A DNA stretch of 64,000 bases, taken from Pyropia haitanensis (lineage: Eukaryota > Rhodophyta > Bangiophyceae > Bangiales > Bangiaceae). Each line of letters starts with the position of its first letter. Position 1 is the stretch's first letter. The stretch is from positions 1,780,319 through 1,844,318 of the forward strand of contig SDUX01000001.1 in assembly GCA_008729055.1 (NCBI GenBank), given 5' to 3'. Below are positions 44,501-54,563 of the stretch, one piece after another. Position numbers and translations under genes: made by a program. The notes under the pieces were generated by a model. The model was not told where the DNA came from, made no database searches, and saw nothing but the letters and a program-made list of their open reading frames with translations.

Positions 44501-44900
44501 CCGGCTGGACATTGTGTCGGCCGGCCGCGAATGGCGGCGTGTCCAGCGGGCAGTCGTGGCAGGCTTCTTCACCCACGCGGCCAAAAAGGACGCGACCGAG
44601 GGCTACCGCACGCTCGTGGAGGGCCAGTCCGTGTTCATCCACCCAAGCTCGTCTCTTTTCTACATCCAACCCGAGTGGGTGGTCTACCACGAGGTCGTCT
44701 CTACAACCAAGGAGTACATGCGGGAAGTGATGGCGATTGACAGCCGGTGGCTCGTGGAGCTAGCGCCCCGGTTCTTCAAAGTGTCGGACCCGAACAAGCT
44801 CACCCGGCGCAAGCGGCAAGAGAAGGTGGAGCCCCTGTTTGACAAGTACGCCCAGAACCAAAACGACTGGCGGCTGAGCAAGCGGCTGCGGCAGCGCTGA
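41553..44900 (+). CDS. DHX8: DHX8/PRP22 spliceosomal DEAH-box RNA helicase
   Basis: A 1,115-residue intronless protein that releases spliced mRNA from the spliceosome in the nucleus. The start ATG 41553 gives [20 protein letters not shown], then [17 protein letters not shown], the PRP22/DHX8-specific N-terminal helical module. The helicase core has [10 protein letters not shown] (Walker A) near residue 479, DEAHERT near 579, SATLDAEKF near 612, [36 protein letters not shown] and [14 protein letters not shown] near 780. The winged-helix, ratchet and OB-fold regions follow, ending [14 protein letters not shown]. The linker carries the DHX8 motif [12 protein letters not shown] and the [20 protein letters not shown] block. 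The S1 RNA-binding domain normally found between the N-terminal module and that linker is not visible; low-complexity Ser/Gly repeats occupy its place. The frame is unbroken. Confidence 0.95.
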   Translation: MDGLQKLERLAQLSQITTALKRHVGVDDTDVAEFLLDIAVEHPALAAFSAAAREATRSATGDDGGLPQELFADVHSIVHKAARKAPAHPPSSSLVTDPGDGAAPFVVDRRPTDARRASGGPPRRSRFGALPPLGSSSGPATALGSSRGLADALAVNSGPASLLGASSEPENLLGSGIDVAALEVSDREMVERQRALARRAARGGGMGGGAMPAGDGRDAAPRRHRIADTEQWELTQLVNSGVLSVADVRRASAAATSHRHRPTGAGDDAPGGAAAAAALVDEEEEELLSGAVDVEEPTEEPEIDLNEAEPAFLRRHTDTFGGGGGGGGGGPSYARAQPLSPVRVVKNPDGSLQRAAMTQSALAKERREMREAQRSAAESAAVTEANPEFGPDLNRAWEDPVAAPGTRHVAAELRGVGSAAAGDDVPEWKRLAMGSAPSFGFATKDAVPMREQRASLPIARLKDELLGAIDANDVLVVIGETGSGKTTQMTQYLYEAGFASVASNTRIACTQPRRVAAMSVAKRVAEEVGCRVGETVGYSIRFEDETTPDTVIKYMTDGMLLREAMADPKLRAYTVIILDEAHERTIATDVLFGLLKTAVKKRRDLKLIVTSATLDAEKFSDYFYQCPIFTIPGRTFPVEMLYAREAEPDYLDAALLTVMQIHLTEPPGDVLLFLTGQEEIDTAAEILFERVKSLGRHVPDLHILPVYSSLPSEMQTKVFEPAPPGSRKVVLATNIAEASLTIDGIYYVVDPGFAKQKVYNPKLGMDSLIVAPVSQASARQRAGRAGRTGPGKCFRLYTESAYQNEMLPSSVPELQRSNLATTVLTLKALGVGDLLHFDFMDAPPPQHLIAAMETLYALGALDDEGLLTPLGRKMGEFPLEPPLAKMLLASVQLSCSEEVLTIVAMLSVQNVFYRPKEKQAAADARKARFHQPEGDHLTLLAVFNAWKATRYSSAWCYENFVQARSLKRAQDVRKQLITIMDRYRLDIVSAGREWRRVQRAVVAGFFTHAAKKDATEGYRTLVEGQSVFIHPSSSLFYIQPEWVVYHEVVSTTKEYMREVMAIDSRWLVELAPRFFKVSDPNKLTRRKRQEKVEPLFDKYAQNQNDWRLSKRLRQR

Positions 44901-45409
44901 ATTGCTTCCGCATGGGTTGCCGCCGTGTGTTACTCTGGTCATCGCAATCGATATTCTATGGTGGCTCGGTATCCTTTGTCTTGTGCTCTGGCGGCAGTGG
45001 GATGATGTCGGATGTGAAGTAGGATCACCCTGTGGGCTGACTGGCGGAAGAACAAAGGACCATATGTGCAGCATGCTAGGATGTGCGATGGCTATGCTCC
45101 TGGGCGCATGGTTGGTGCTCAATGAACGTTCGATAACACAAAGAAACACAACCCATCAACAAGCAGTTCGTTACTGTCTTCGTTTCCGACAAAGTGAGCT
45201 CTGCGTTATGCAGCCGACACTGCGCGCGCACTCAATATGGGACCGAGAGTGAAGGCTGCAGCGGGTCACAGAGGTCCGGTATAGCCCTCGTCGTGCACAT
45301 TGAATGACCACACCTGGTACCTGGCGTCCGACATGTTCGCAACCGACAAGAGACATCAACGAGTATGCTTTGGATATAGGGAACAGCCGATGATACGTGG
45401 GTACAACCT
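44901..45409. other. convergent spacer DHX8 / eL8
   Basis: This 509-bp tail-to-tail spacer has near-balanced base composition and presumably holds both 3' UTRs. No gene or repeat was recognised. Confidence 0.5.
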
Positions 45410-46682
45410 CTAACCCATGCGCTTTGCTTCCTCAATGGCCAGCGCCTTGGCAATCTGGGCCTGGTGATGCTGGGATTTGATACCCAGGTGGCCACCACCC
45501 CACGTCTTGCGAATCTCCTCGTAGCGGTCGTTGTACTGCGACTTGACCGAGTCAATGATCTTGGCAAACTCCGCCTTGTCCTCGGACCGGACCCCAGTCA
45601 TCGCCACGGCAGTCGCGATCTTCATGTTGACCAGCGTCCCGACCCGAGCCTTGGACTTGACAATACAGTACGGCACATCCATCTTCCGGCACAAGGCCGG
45701 CAGCCACACCACAAGCTCAATGGGGTCCACGTCGTGCGCAATGACGACCAGCTGGGCCTTCTTGGCCTCGACCAGCTGCACAATGTGGTTGATGCCAAAC
45801 TTGATGTGCACAGGCTTCTTCGTGGTGGTCGCATCGCCGCCAGACGCCTTGGCTTCGGCCAAGGCGGCCAGGCGCTGCTTCTTCGCCACCTTCGACTCGG
45901 GCGTGTACTTACCGAGCAGCTTAAAGATAGCGTTGCACATGTTCTTGTCCAGGGTCTGCGAGAACTGGTTGACACTCGGCGGCACCTTCAGCCTCATCAG
46001 CAGAATCTTCTTCTGGCGCTGCAGCCGAATGTACTTGGGCCACTTGACATACCGGGACAGGTCCCGCTTCGGCTGAATCGCCTGGCCGATACCAAAGTTG
46101 CGCGGTTTCTTCTCAAAGAGGGGGTGCTTGACCTCCTTCACCACCGTCTTCTTGATCGCATCGGGGAGAGCAGCGGCCTGCTTCCCCTTTCCGGTCTTCT
46201 TCGCCTGTCAACAGCCAACCGCCAAGCAAACAACCGATGAGGCAAATAAACGGAGAACGGCACCATCCAAAATAGCCGCATGAGACACGCGCCACAAGGT
46301 CAGCACCACGCCTGGCCTCTACAGAACCAACGCCATGTCGCAACCGCGAGCCGTAGCAAGCCGCCTGCCTCCACAGGTCACAAAGCCTGTCGAGGGGAAC
46401 AGCATCCGCCAGGGCCAGCACGCTCTATACGCAGAGATACCTCGAAAGCGGTGCAAGCCACACGCTGCCTCCGCACAGCATCCAGAGGATAACAGGAAGG
46501 CGCAGGGTTCCCAGGAGGCTGACAAGCTCGACAGCACATCCCCCACGTCGACGAGAAGAATCGCCTCGTGTCGCGGGGCAAACCGGGACGAAGCCACCAG
46601 CCAACGGATGAAATCCGCTCAGTGGCATGAGAAAACTGCCTGAAGAGTCCCCCACCGCGAGCGCAGACGTCACGCTTACCAT
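45410..46682 (-). CDS. RPL7A: 60S ribosomal protein eL8 (RPL7A)
   Basis: The large-subunit ribosomal protein eL8 of the L7Ae/L30e RNA-binding family. The coding sequence is the ATG at 46682-46680 plus exon 2 from 46204 to 45410, giving 265 residues, the usual length. The intron 46679-46205 begins gtaagc, ends gttgacag and is phase 0, so exon 1 contributes only the initiator Met. Exon 2 begins [19 protein letters not shown]. Hallmarks are [59 protein letters not shown] (the L7Ae signature), [20 protein letters not shown] and [18 protein letters not shown]. The choice of ATG follows from the perfect donor immediately after it and the absence of any in-frame ATG in exon 2 before conserved sequence. 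It is probably strongly expressed. Confidence 0.93.
46205..46679 (-). other. 475-bp first intron of eL8
   Basis: This phase 0 intron directly follows the start codon. Human RPL7A introns host box C/D snoRNAs, so I searched it by eye for a paired C box (RTGATGA) and D box (CTGA) on the sense strand and found none. Confidence 0.85.
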
Positions 46683-47471
46683 GGTGCCCACAGCAAGGAC
46701 AGCCCAGTCGACAGGACGATGGGGTGCGTCACGATGGTGATGTTGCTCCTGGGGAGCAAGGCGAGGACGACGACGATGGACCAGGCATCGGCCTCACCCG
46801 CGGTGTCGCGAACAGGATCGCAAGCGTCCGTCCATCTCAATTGAGAATTTCGCCGTCAGAAGGACAGGTCGCTATTGCCCGCTCTGTAGGATTGATTCGA
46901 TCGATCGATATAGTTATGTTTTTACTACTCCTAGTTGCCTCCAATTATCTGACGCAGTCTCAAGCGTCCTTGCAACCGAAATGTGGTGGACTGGGTCGTG
47001 CGTCCCGCCCTGGTGGAGCTCGTCAGCCAGCATGGAGGCGGAATCGAGACACTATCGGGGTGCCACACGGCACGCCTGCGGGCGAGGTACCCCCGCAGAG
47101 ATCGTCCCACCCCCCCCCCCCTTGTCCGCATCATGTGTCGGCCGCGGCCAACGCACAATGCATCCAGAAAGGGTGCCTGCGAATGCATTTGGGGTATGGC
47201 ACAGGCCTGGCGGGTGCTGCCACCGAGAGTGGCTGTCGACTGGACCTGCGCTACGCGACACCACACAACGTCCTTTCCTCGAGCACTTCCGGGGCTGACT
47301 GACAGCCAGCTCCAGCCCAGAGGTGGCGTACCCTTTTTCCCCTTGCCGCTCCAGCACGTGCCACTGCCGGCGTTGGCCAGCTCATGCACTCTCATCCGCG
47401 TCGCGCGCACCATTCCTGCATGTGCATCGGACCCCTGCTGGATTGCCGGGCGCAGACCCTCTTCTGCACCC
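46683..47471. promoter_or_regulatory. divergent promoter region eL8 / zinc-finger gene
   Basis: This 789-bp head-to-head spacer has an AT-rich patch at about 46840-46945 containing gattcgatcgatcgatata and a T run, about 160-260 bp upstream of the eL8 start. It is the most AT-rich place in this block and a good candidate for the ribosomal-protein promoter. Open frames on both strands at 46930-47580 lack domain support. Confidence 0.5.
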
Positions 47472-48678
47472 ATGGGCAAGGGCAAGGCAACTATCCCCTG
47501 TGCAGGCTGTGGCAAGATGCATGATGGACGGTGTGTTGGCTTCAGTGTTCTCGTTGTCCAAAGTCCTTGATCGGACGTAACCACGGATGCATTCGTGCTC
47601 TCGTCTATGCGCTTCCTCTGCGGTGCTCTTCAACTGAACTCACACTGATGTCCTCTTGTCGCATTGCGTGCCTGGCGTACTCAGTTCTGCGCTTCCTTGT
47701 TTTGCATCTGTGTATTTCTTTGCACTGTTTCTCGACAGATATGGAGTTGGCCTGTACTGTGACGTGAGCTGCTCCAAGCGCGTCGGGGCGATGCGTCGCT
47801 GGTACGGGATGGGTGCGTCATCTGTCAAACGCACACCACATAAGGCCCGTGCCCTCACGACGCGACCCACGTCAAAGTCTGCATCGTTTAAGTCTTCGAC
47901 CACCAATGCTTCCCGGCCACCGCGTCGGTCCATGACTCGCAGCCACGTCGCTCGCCAACTCCAATGGACCGACAGCGCGGATGGCGACGGTGATGGGGCT
48001 CGGGGGCTGCGGCCAGTGCCCCAGCCTTCGATGTTGCACCATCGGACCCACTCCGGAAACCAAGAGCTGGACCGCCAAGGCAGGACCTCAACCAAGACGC
48101 CAGCAGCGGCAGTCAATACGGGGATTGTCGAGCGGGGGGTTGAGAAGGTCCAGGGGTCGGAACGTGCACAAGTCAGCCAAGTCACGCACACATCGGACCA
48201 GACCAAGTCGTCGCCGAACAACCCGTCAGCGCAGTTGGGTACAGCTGCTACAAGCCACGTTCGGTTCGAACTGCAGGCGGCTCAGCTGCGGCAGCCTGGC
48301 CTGGTTGCTCCCCAAGTCGTGCTTCCCACGCTTGACGGCCGCCACAAGACGCACGGCACAGCCAGCAAGCCGGGACCCTCGAAGCCGTACCCGGTAGAGG
48401 AGTCGAACGTGGCTTCGGTAAGCGCCGTGACCCTGTCTGCGTCGCCACGACCGTCTGGCATGGGCGCCAGTGCCGACGCCAGAGAGACTGAAGGACTCGT
48501 AGGAGAACAATTGGAGCTGTACTACTATTCTTGCGGCTGGACGGCCGTCGATGTCATCGCGTATCGCCCTGACTCGGACGAGCACCGCGTGCGTCGGTGC
48601 ACGGACCGGCGGGAGCACTGGGCAAGCCTCCGATACTGTCGCGTGCGTTTTTCAGCGGGAGAGGATGAAATTGAGTGA
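47472..48678 (+). CDS. zinc-finger protein with C-terminal Tudor-like segment, two exons
   Basis: A predicted 332-residue protein. Exon 1 is 47472-47530 and exon 2 is 47739-48678. The intron starts gtgtgt and ends ctgtttctcgacag (phase 2). Splicing joins PCAGCGKMHDGR to YGVGLYCDVSCSKRVG, reconstituting a compact C-x2-C ... G-x-G-x-YC-x3-C zinc finger with the common DGxYGxGxxC pattern; neither exon alone has it. The middle is Ser/Thr/Pro-rich and disordered. The last 60 residues (YYYSCGWTAVDVIAYRPDS, EHRVRRCTDRREHWASLRYC) have the beta-barrel rhythm of Tudor-like readers: a bulky aromatic start, a W, and Y-x-P-D-S-D-x-H-x-V-R. A nuclear, chromatin-related role is inferred. The exact family is not recognised, and the zinc-finger exon structure is the strongest support. 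Confidence 0.6.
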
Positions 48679-48999
48679 GGCGTTGCCCGCCTGGACATGC
48701 CAGTGTGTTCGTGCAACGCGAATATTGTTTCCGGTGGTGGCAGAGAAGTAAGGTGCAGGTCCGCTCGGCAAGCAGAAAAGTCAGCAAGAGCAGCCGATGC
48801 TGAGGAGGAAGGTCAACAAGAGCAGCAGGAGCCGACGACAGGGTGCTCGCACGAGCAAAACTTCGAGCAAAGAGATGACTGCACGGCAGTCAGTGAAAGT
48901 AAAACCCCTCCACGCTCATGGGCACGCACAAACAACACAGCAGAGCAACCCATCCCCCTCGTCCCGCGCAAGATGACACAGACGGGCCGCCTCAGGCCG
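48679..48999. other. convergent spacer
   Basis: This 321-bp tail-to-tail spacer lies between the zinc-finger gene and the zinc-knuckle gene. It has balanced composition, with an AGCAG-rich patch near 48780-48840. Nothing else was seen. Confidence 0.45.
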
Positions 49000-50010
49000 T
49001 TAATCCGCGCACGCGAGGCAAGACAGATAGCCCTTCCCACAACACCGGGCACACTTGAGCACAGACGACCGCTCTGCAGAGTTCATCTCCGTGTACGTCC
49101 GGGCCCGTGCCGCTAATCTATGCCTCTCCTGTGGAGGGTCCCGAGCGCCCACCAGCTCCTCTAGGTCCCCGCCGGTCATCCATTGCTGCATCTCTGCGCG
49201 AACGCGTGCACGGGCGGCATTGGCCAGCTTTTGCTGCCGCACAGATAGCCGCACTGATGTGCGCGACGCCGGCCGGCCAGCCACCTTCTCAACCGCCACG
49301 CGCAAAGACTCTGGGGCTGGCCGCTCATCCAACTTCCTCGAGGGCACCGGCAGAGGTGCCGGCGTGTGCAGTCCAGCAGCTGGCGACTTCCCTTCCGGCA
49401 ACTGTGCGGGGTCTCCCACCATCTCGGGGAGCACCCCAGCAGCAACCGGGGAACGCCGCAACGCGCCGAGGCCGGGGCCAGCCGTGGGAGCGGTAAGCCC
49501 TTGCCGCCCAGGTCCGCCCCTCGCCGAGGCCACAGTAATGCAGCCCATCCCGGCGCATCCCGTGCACGGTAGCCGCGTCGAACCGCCACACACGGTGCAG
49601 CGGCCACCAGCCCGAACTCGCGCAGCACAGTTGCGCGCATTGTGACCAACGTTACCACACACACCACAGCGCTGGCGGTACCAAGCACCGCGGCCTTCGC
49701 GGGCGTCCCGCTCCCCCAGCTCCGGACAGCTCCGGATGTTGTGACCACGGCCACCGCATCGCGAGCACCGGTGTACACGAAGAGAAGCGGCTGCGGAGGC
49801 AGAGCGGGAAGAGGAGGGAGAAAGGGACGACGCCGGTGACCCCTGTCGCTCTACGCCTCGACCTGCAGGCTGCAGCCCTGCAGTTGGCCGCCTGGGGGCC
49901 GTACCCTGCAGCGGACACCGCCGGGAGCGCAAAGCACCGAGCTGCTGGTCGTTTGGCCGAAGCAAGGAGCAACCAGCGGGGAGAGGCGACGACGGGAAGG
50001 AGAAGGCCAT
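49000..50010 (-). CDS. CCHC zinc-knuckle protein with CxxC zinc-ribbon motifs
   Basis: A 336-residue ORF from ATG 50010 to TAA 49000. Residues 1-90 (MAFSFPSSPLPAGCSLL...) are Ser/Pro/Arg-rich, poor in acids and suit a plastid or mitochondrial transit peptide. Two zinc knuckles follow: CSRCGGRGHNIRSC and CGVCGNVGHNARNC. Next is CTVCGGSTRLPCTGCAGMG, a C-x2-C-GG ... C-x2-C-xG pattern like half of a DnaJ central domain. The C-terminus ends in CARCCGKGYLSCLACAD, another C-x2-C ... C-x2-C ribbon. A segment with SLRVAVEKVAGRPASR and an Arg/Ala helix lies between. This combination points to an organellar RNA-binding or thiol-zinc chaperone role, but no named family was recognised. The reading frame is open further upstream without an ATG, so an unseen 5' exon is possible. 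Confidence 0.6.
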   Translation of the reverse strand: MAFSFPSSPLPAGCSLLRPNDQQLGALRSRRCPLQGTAPRRPTAGLQPAGRGVERQGSPASSLSPSSSRSASAAASLRVHRCSRCGGRGHNIRSCPELGERDAREGRGAWYRQRCGVCGNVGHNARNCAARVRAGGRCTVCGGSTRLPCTGCAGMGCITVASARGGPGRQGLTAPTAGPGLGALRRSPVAAGVLPEMVGDPAQLPEGKSPAAGLHTPAPLPVPSRKLDERPAPESLRVAVEKVAGRPASRTSVRLSVRQQKLANAARARVRAEMQQWMTGGDLEELVGARDPPQERHRLAARARTYTEMNSAERSSVLKCARCCGKGYLSCLACAD

Positions 50011-51358
50011 GGAAGAGGTTGTCACAGGACCATCCGCCGAAGAAGTTGCTGCTGACGCGGGTGGATGGATAGCCAAGGCGCCCGTGGTGAGATTGTGTGC
50101 GTGAGCGCTGCGATACACCTGCCAGGGCACGCCACCGCTGACCAGCTCCTCGCCCGCGCTGGTCTGTGGCCGTCGCTTCGGCTGCCAGGTTCTCCCAGAA
50201 CATGGTGAGGTCGTCGTTTTGGACCCGAAGCGACGAATCAACTCGCGCCGCGAGATTGGTGGAAGGGCACGTCCAACCACAGCCGTTGCGAGATGACTCA
50301 CGAGAGTGAAAAGATCTAAGCAGAGCAGGTACGCTCAAGTCCACTGAAGTCGCTCTGACCGTGCGGGCTTCGATCACTCCTGTTCTTGAGCCCCCGCCCC
50401 CCCAACCAACACCCCCCGAGTCCCGACAAAAGCAGGGTACAATTCTGGATTAAGAGGGTACAATTCTGGACGAAGGGGGTACAATTCTGAGTTAGGCGTG
50501 ATTAAGGGTGATTATGGTGGCGCTAGCGCCGGCGTAGATTAGGAGACGTCGTAGCTGGTGGCAACGGTGGATGTGGACGGCGAGGTGGCTGCGGTGGCTG
50601 CCGTGGCCATGTCTGCGTCGTCTCTGTCCCAGTTGTGACGGTGCTTGTGGTTCCCCATGTGTTGCCCTTCTCATCCATGGGGCTGGCAGTCCCCCCCTGT
50701 CACCATTGTCGTCGTTGTCACCTGGTGAACCACCGCCAACAGGCGGTCGGCAGTATCAAACGACATAAAACAGGGGGAGCGCAGGCCCGCGTTCATGAAG
50801 TGCCCAGCAAGAGTGCACAACGACGTCAGGAAAGCGGGCTGGTCTGTGTTCCTACAAACATCGCGAATGCCCATCTTATCGTCGCTACCTCTGTCTGGCA
50901 CTGCCAAGTAGCGCCCTCGACGGATCAGGGCGACCGCACTTTCACAGCCACCCGACCGGGTACAGTACGCCGGCATGCCTGCGCACGGCTCGTATCGCTC
51001 GTCAGCACATGTTGGCAGCAAAGGGTCTACGGCCATCCTCGGCCGTTCACCAGCGCTTGTGGCTCGCGTTGCCCGCACACCAATGCCAAGCGGTCCTCTG
51101 CTGCAGTCCGTTCCGCGCGGTCCGACGCGGCCCAACTGAAAGGAGTGCGCCAATGAGAGTTGTCCCAGAAAACAGGTGCTTGGTCTGTCGGACCCTCCCC
51201 TGCCGGGGGTCCACGAGCTGTCGACATCGATGCCGAGTTGCGCGGTGGCTGGCTGCCCGTCCGACACCCGCGGCGGCGGTTCGCGTCGTAGCCGTCGGCT
51301 CGTTGGGGTCCGGGTCCTCTGCCTCGTGGACCCAACTTCGCAAAGGGCCGGGCGCAGC
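50011..51358. other. gene-poor spacer with a short tandem repeat
   Basis: The less GC-rich 50280-50560 segment holds the 21-bp repeat listed separately. The remainder up to 51358 has balanced composition and only unsupported open frames. No gene was recognised. Confidence 0.4.
50435..50489. repeat. 21-bp tandem repeat, three copies
   Basis: The core gggtacaattctg starts at 50435, 50456 and 50477, an exact 21-bp period, with diverged spacers (gattaaga, gacgaagg). Confidence 0.85.
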
Positions 51359-53538
51359 TCAACACACACTGTCCCGATACGCACGGATGAGTGCACGGAA
51401 CGGATGAAGTATGACTCCGCAGCACGAAAGGGCGGAGGAGGCGGGGGCCGCCTCGTTGGTCCTTTGGCCTCTACTGTGGCGCGTACTGCACAAAGGACAC
51501 CTCCACGGGGGCGATGGAGGCGGGCAGGTCGCGGCCGCCCCCGCCCGCCCCACTGCGGGGAGCGAACAAGAGGGCCAACAGGCGGAACCGCCGGCGTGAC
51601 AGCCACCGCCCCTACCGCCGTCGCCGCCGCCGCCGGTGCAGTCGCCGTCGCCGCCGCCGCCGCCGCCGTCGCCGCCACCGCCGCCGCCGCTTTCGCCGTC
51701 GGGGGTGCCGTCAAACGGGTGAACCAGTGGCAGCAACAGCTGCAGCGACGCCGCGGCCAGCAGCGCCGTCAGCACCGCCGCCGCCTCGTCTGCAACGGAC
51801 CGCTTAACGGGCGACCGCGGCAGCGGCGTCGCCGCCGCCGCTCCAGCGCCGTGGCCCCAGGCGCTGCCGCCGCGGCTGGGGCCGAGGCCGGCGTCAACGG
51901 CAGAAGAGACGTATCGGCTGCGGGCGCCGGCCAGGCAGTCCTCGGGGCCCGTCGGGGGAGGCGGCGACGGCCGCCCTGGCGGACCGCAGCCGCCGCCAAG
52001 CCCCCCACACCGGCGGCGCTTGTCCCAGCCGCCACAGCCGCCGCTGCCGTCGTCGCCACCATACTGCGCCAGCCAGGCGGGTAGGGCGGCAGCGTCGAGG
52101 ACGACGGCCTCCGCTGTCCCCCCCCCGCCCACCACCGCGGTTCCTCAAACCGTCTGGGTTAACTGCGGCGGCGACCAGGCCGGCCAGCCCCCGCACTGCC
52201 GGCAGCGCCGCCGCGCCGTGCGCGCCAATGTCGGACGCGGCAACGACCGCCGGCCCCGCCGCTGCGGCGCCGCCGCCCGCCGCCCTCAGGGCGTCGAGGG
52301 CCGCGCCGGCCGCCACCGCCGCCGCCGCAAGTGCGGCGGCCGCCACGTGCATGGGGTGGGCAGTGGTGGCCGTCGCGCAAGCGCCCCTGGCAAGCGGCCT
52401 AGCGGCGGCCACCATCACCGCCGTCACAAGAAGTCCATGCCGCCATCGATGCCGGTGACGCTGCCGCCGCTGCCGCCGCCGTCACCAAGGCGTGTGACGG
52501 GGGTGTCACTGAGACGGGCGGGCGGGCGTCTAAGTATACTCCCCCCTCCCCCCCCTCCCGACATCACCGCAGTGGCTGCCGCCAGCCCCCGCAACACCCC
52601 CCCCGCCGCCGCCGCCTCTAGCCGCAGTCCGTCTGAGCGCGTCATCCCCGCCACCAACCCGGCAAGCGCGGGCGGCAGGCTGCCGGGTGCAGCGTTCCCC
52701 TCGCTGACGCTGGCGGATGCGCCTTCAGTGCGAGCGGCGGGAGTAGCGTCGGCGGCGCCGCCTCCCACGCCGCCACAAACCCCCTCCCACCCCGCCCATG
52801 ACGCTGGTGCGTGAGGCCGAATGGTAGTGAGGGTGCGACCCACACGTGGCGCGCCCCTCACTCCCGCCGTGACAGTCGCAACTGCTGTCCCCACCGCGCC
52901 CGCCACTGCCATTGCGACCAAAGCCCGCCATCTCCTCCTCCAATCTTCCCCCTCTGCCCCCTCCCTTCCCCCCTTGGCGGCGGCACGGGCGGCAGTGGCG
53001 GCGGCAGCAGCGCGGCCTCGGCGACAGGAGCCGCCAGGGCCCCGCCCACATCGGCCAACTCTGCACCCTGGGCAGTCGCCGCCGCGGCCAGGTGCGCGGC
53101 CCGGCTGCCCGCGGCAGCCGCCGCCGCCGCCAGCCGGCGACGGTGGAGAAGGGCGGCGGCGGAGAGCGCAACAGCGGCCGCCAAAAGTACCGCCGCCACG
53201 CGGAGAATGGGAAAGGTTGGGGAAAGTAGAGAGCCGCGGGCCGCCGTCGCCGTCACCGCCGCCGTCACAGCCGCCGCCACTCCCACCGCCCACCTGCAGG
53301 TGATCAGGCCGCCTTTCACCGAGCCCTCCGCCGCCTCCCGGCCGCCGCCGCCACCCGCCCACCCACCGGCTAACGGTCGACCACTGCTGCTGCGGCTGCC
53401 GCCGCGGGGGTCCACAGCGCCGATGCTGAGGACACGCCCGCCCTTCCCACAGTGCTCACGCGGGCGCCCGGTGACAGCGTCGGCGGCGCCGCCGCAGCCG
53501 CCACCCCCGCTGCCATGGACGGCACGTCCACCCCACAC
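51359..53538 (-). CDS. uncertain, frame-fragmented Ala-rich membrane-protein-like ORF
   Basis: No family was recognised. The minus strand shows several protein-like islands in successive frames. One is a hydrophobic TFPILRVAAVLLAAAVALSA flanked by basic residues near 53180. Others are LVAGMTRSDGLRLEAAAAGG near 52640, HGLLVTAVMVAAARPLARG near 52415, AEAVVLDAAALPAWLAQYGG near 52080 and SVADEAAAVLTALLAAASLQ near 51770. They could be membrane helices or Ala-rich alpha-solenoid repeats of one protein. No start, no splice sites and no conserved motif could be fixed, and the breaks are not all at homopolymers. Treat it as a candidate only; the true gene limits are unknown. Confidence 0.3.
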
Positions 53539-54563
53539 CGGCCCATTACGCGAGGACGCCCCGCAATGGCGCCGGCCTTGTCGTCAACGGTGGCGAACCT
53601 CTCCTCTCCCGCGGCACGGACGTCGCTGCCACCCCACAACGAGCCATCCTCCTCCCCCCCCCTGTGGCCGACCACCCGTCCGCCTCGCCACATCCGCCCG
53701 CGGCCACCGCGTCAACCGCATCCCGCATCGAGCCGCCAAGTGCCCCGTCACCGCCGCCAGCGTCGACGCCCGCCACGACAGGTGGAGGACCGGGGTGATG
53801 GATGGATGCGGGGCAAGAGCCGGCGGCGGTGGTGGGGGGCGGGAGCGGGAGTGCTGGTGATGAGGGGGGGGGGGGAGGGAGCGGCGATGATGCTGGGAGG
53901 CGACTGGTTAATGGTGACGCGTGGTGGGGACCGGTGGCGATGCGAGGGATGGGACCGGCGGCCATGAGGGGGAGAGGGCCGACGATCATGGAGGGGAGAG
54001 GAAGGCCATCGGTGCCGTACATGTCGGCGGCTGCGTTCCACGCGGTAGTTGCCGGGTAAGGGATCCTATGCCGCTACCACCCCGAGGAAAACTGCGTTTT
54101 CACCGGCACTGAGTGCCAAAGTGTCTCTACGGCCTGGAATGGGCCAAGGACGTAGGATTGCTGGTTGTGAGAGGGCCTAGCGCGGTCGGGCCGTACGGGC
54201 CCGGGCCCCGGGTTGGAGCCGCCGGCCGCCACCGTCAGCACTGTCGGCGGCGGCCGGCGGCGGGCGCGCGGCGGCGACGGCGCGCATACGTGCGCGGCCG
54301 GCGCGCGGGGCGGAGCCGGGCGTCACGCCCGGCACGTTTGCCTTCCTCGCGCTGCGCCCGGGGCGTTGGGGTCGTTTGTCTTCTTCGTGCCCGGGCGGCT
54401 GCGCGTGAATTGGCTCCCGCAGGGTTGCCCCGCGTCTGGATCCGGTTCGGTTTGTGTGTTTTGTGGTTTCTGACCCGCCCCGTGTCTGGCACGGGCGGAT
54501 TCTAGGTCACTGCTTCGGCCGACCGCCCCCTGCAAAGGGGTTGGCCGCGCGTCCGCCTCGCGG
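53539..54563. other. spacer before the mobile-element cluster
   Basis: A purine-rich low-complexity stretch with many gggagg words lies at 53780-54000. At 54508-54537 an imperfect hairpin (ggccgaccgcccc / ggggttggcc, loop ctgcaaa) lies just before the Gag-like ORF. No gene is supported. Confidence 0.4.

Noticed and set aside
46205..46679. Possible snoRNA in the eL8 intron
   Set aside because: No paired C and D boxes on the sense strand were found by eye.
46983..47570. Single-exon ORF running through the zinc-finger exon 1
   Set aside because: The frame upstream of ATG 47472 has no support, and the spliced form completes a canonical zinc finger that the unspliced form lacks.
48226..48618. 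tRNA-like B-box (ggttcgaac) near 48266
   Set aside because: No matching A box or acceptor stem; it lies inside the zinc-finger gene.
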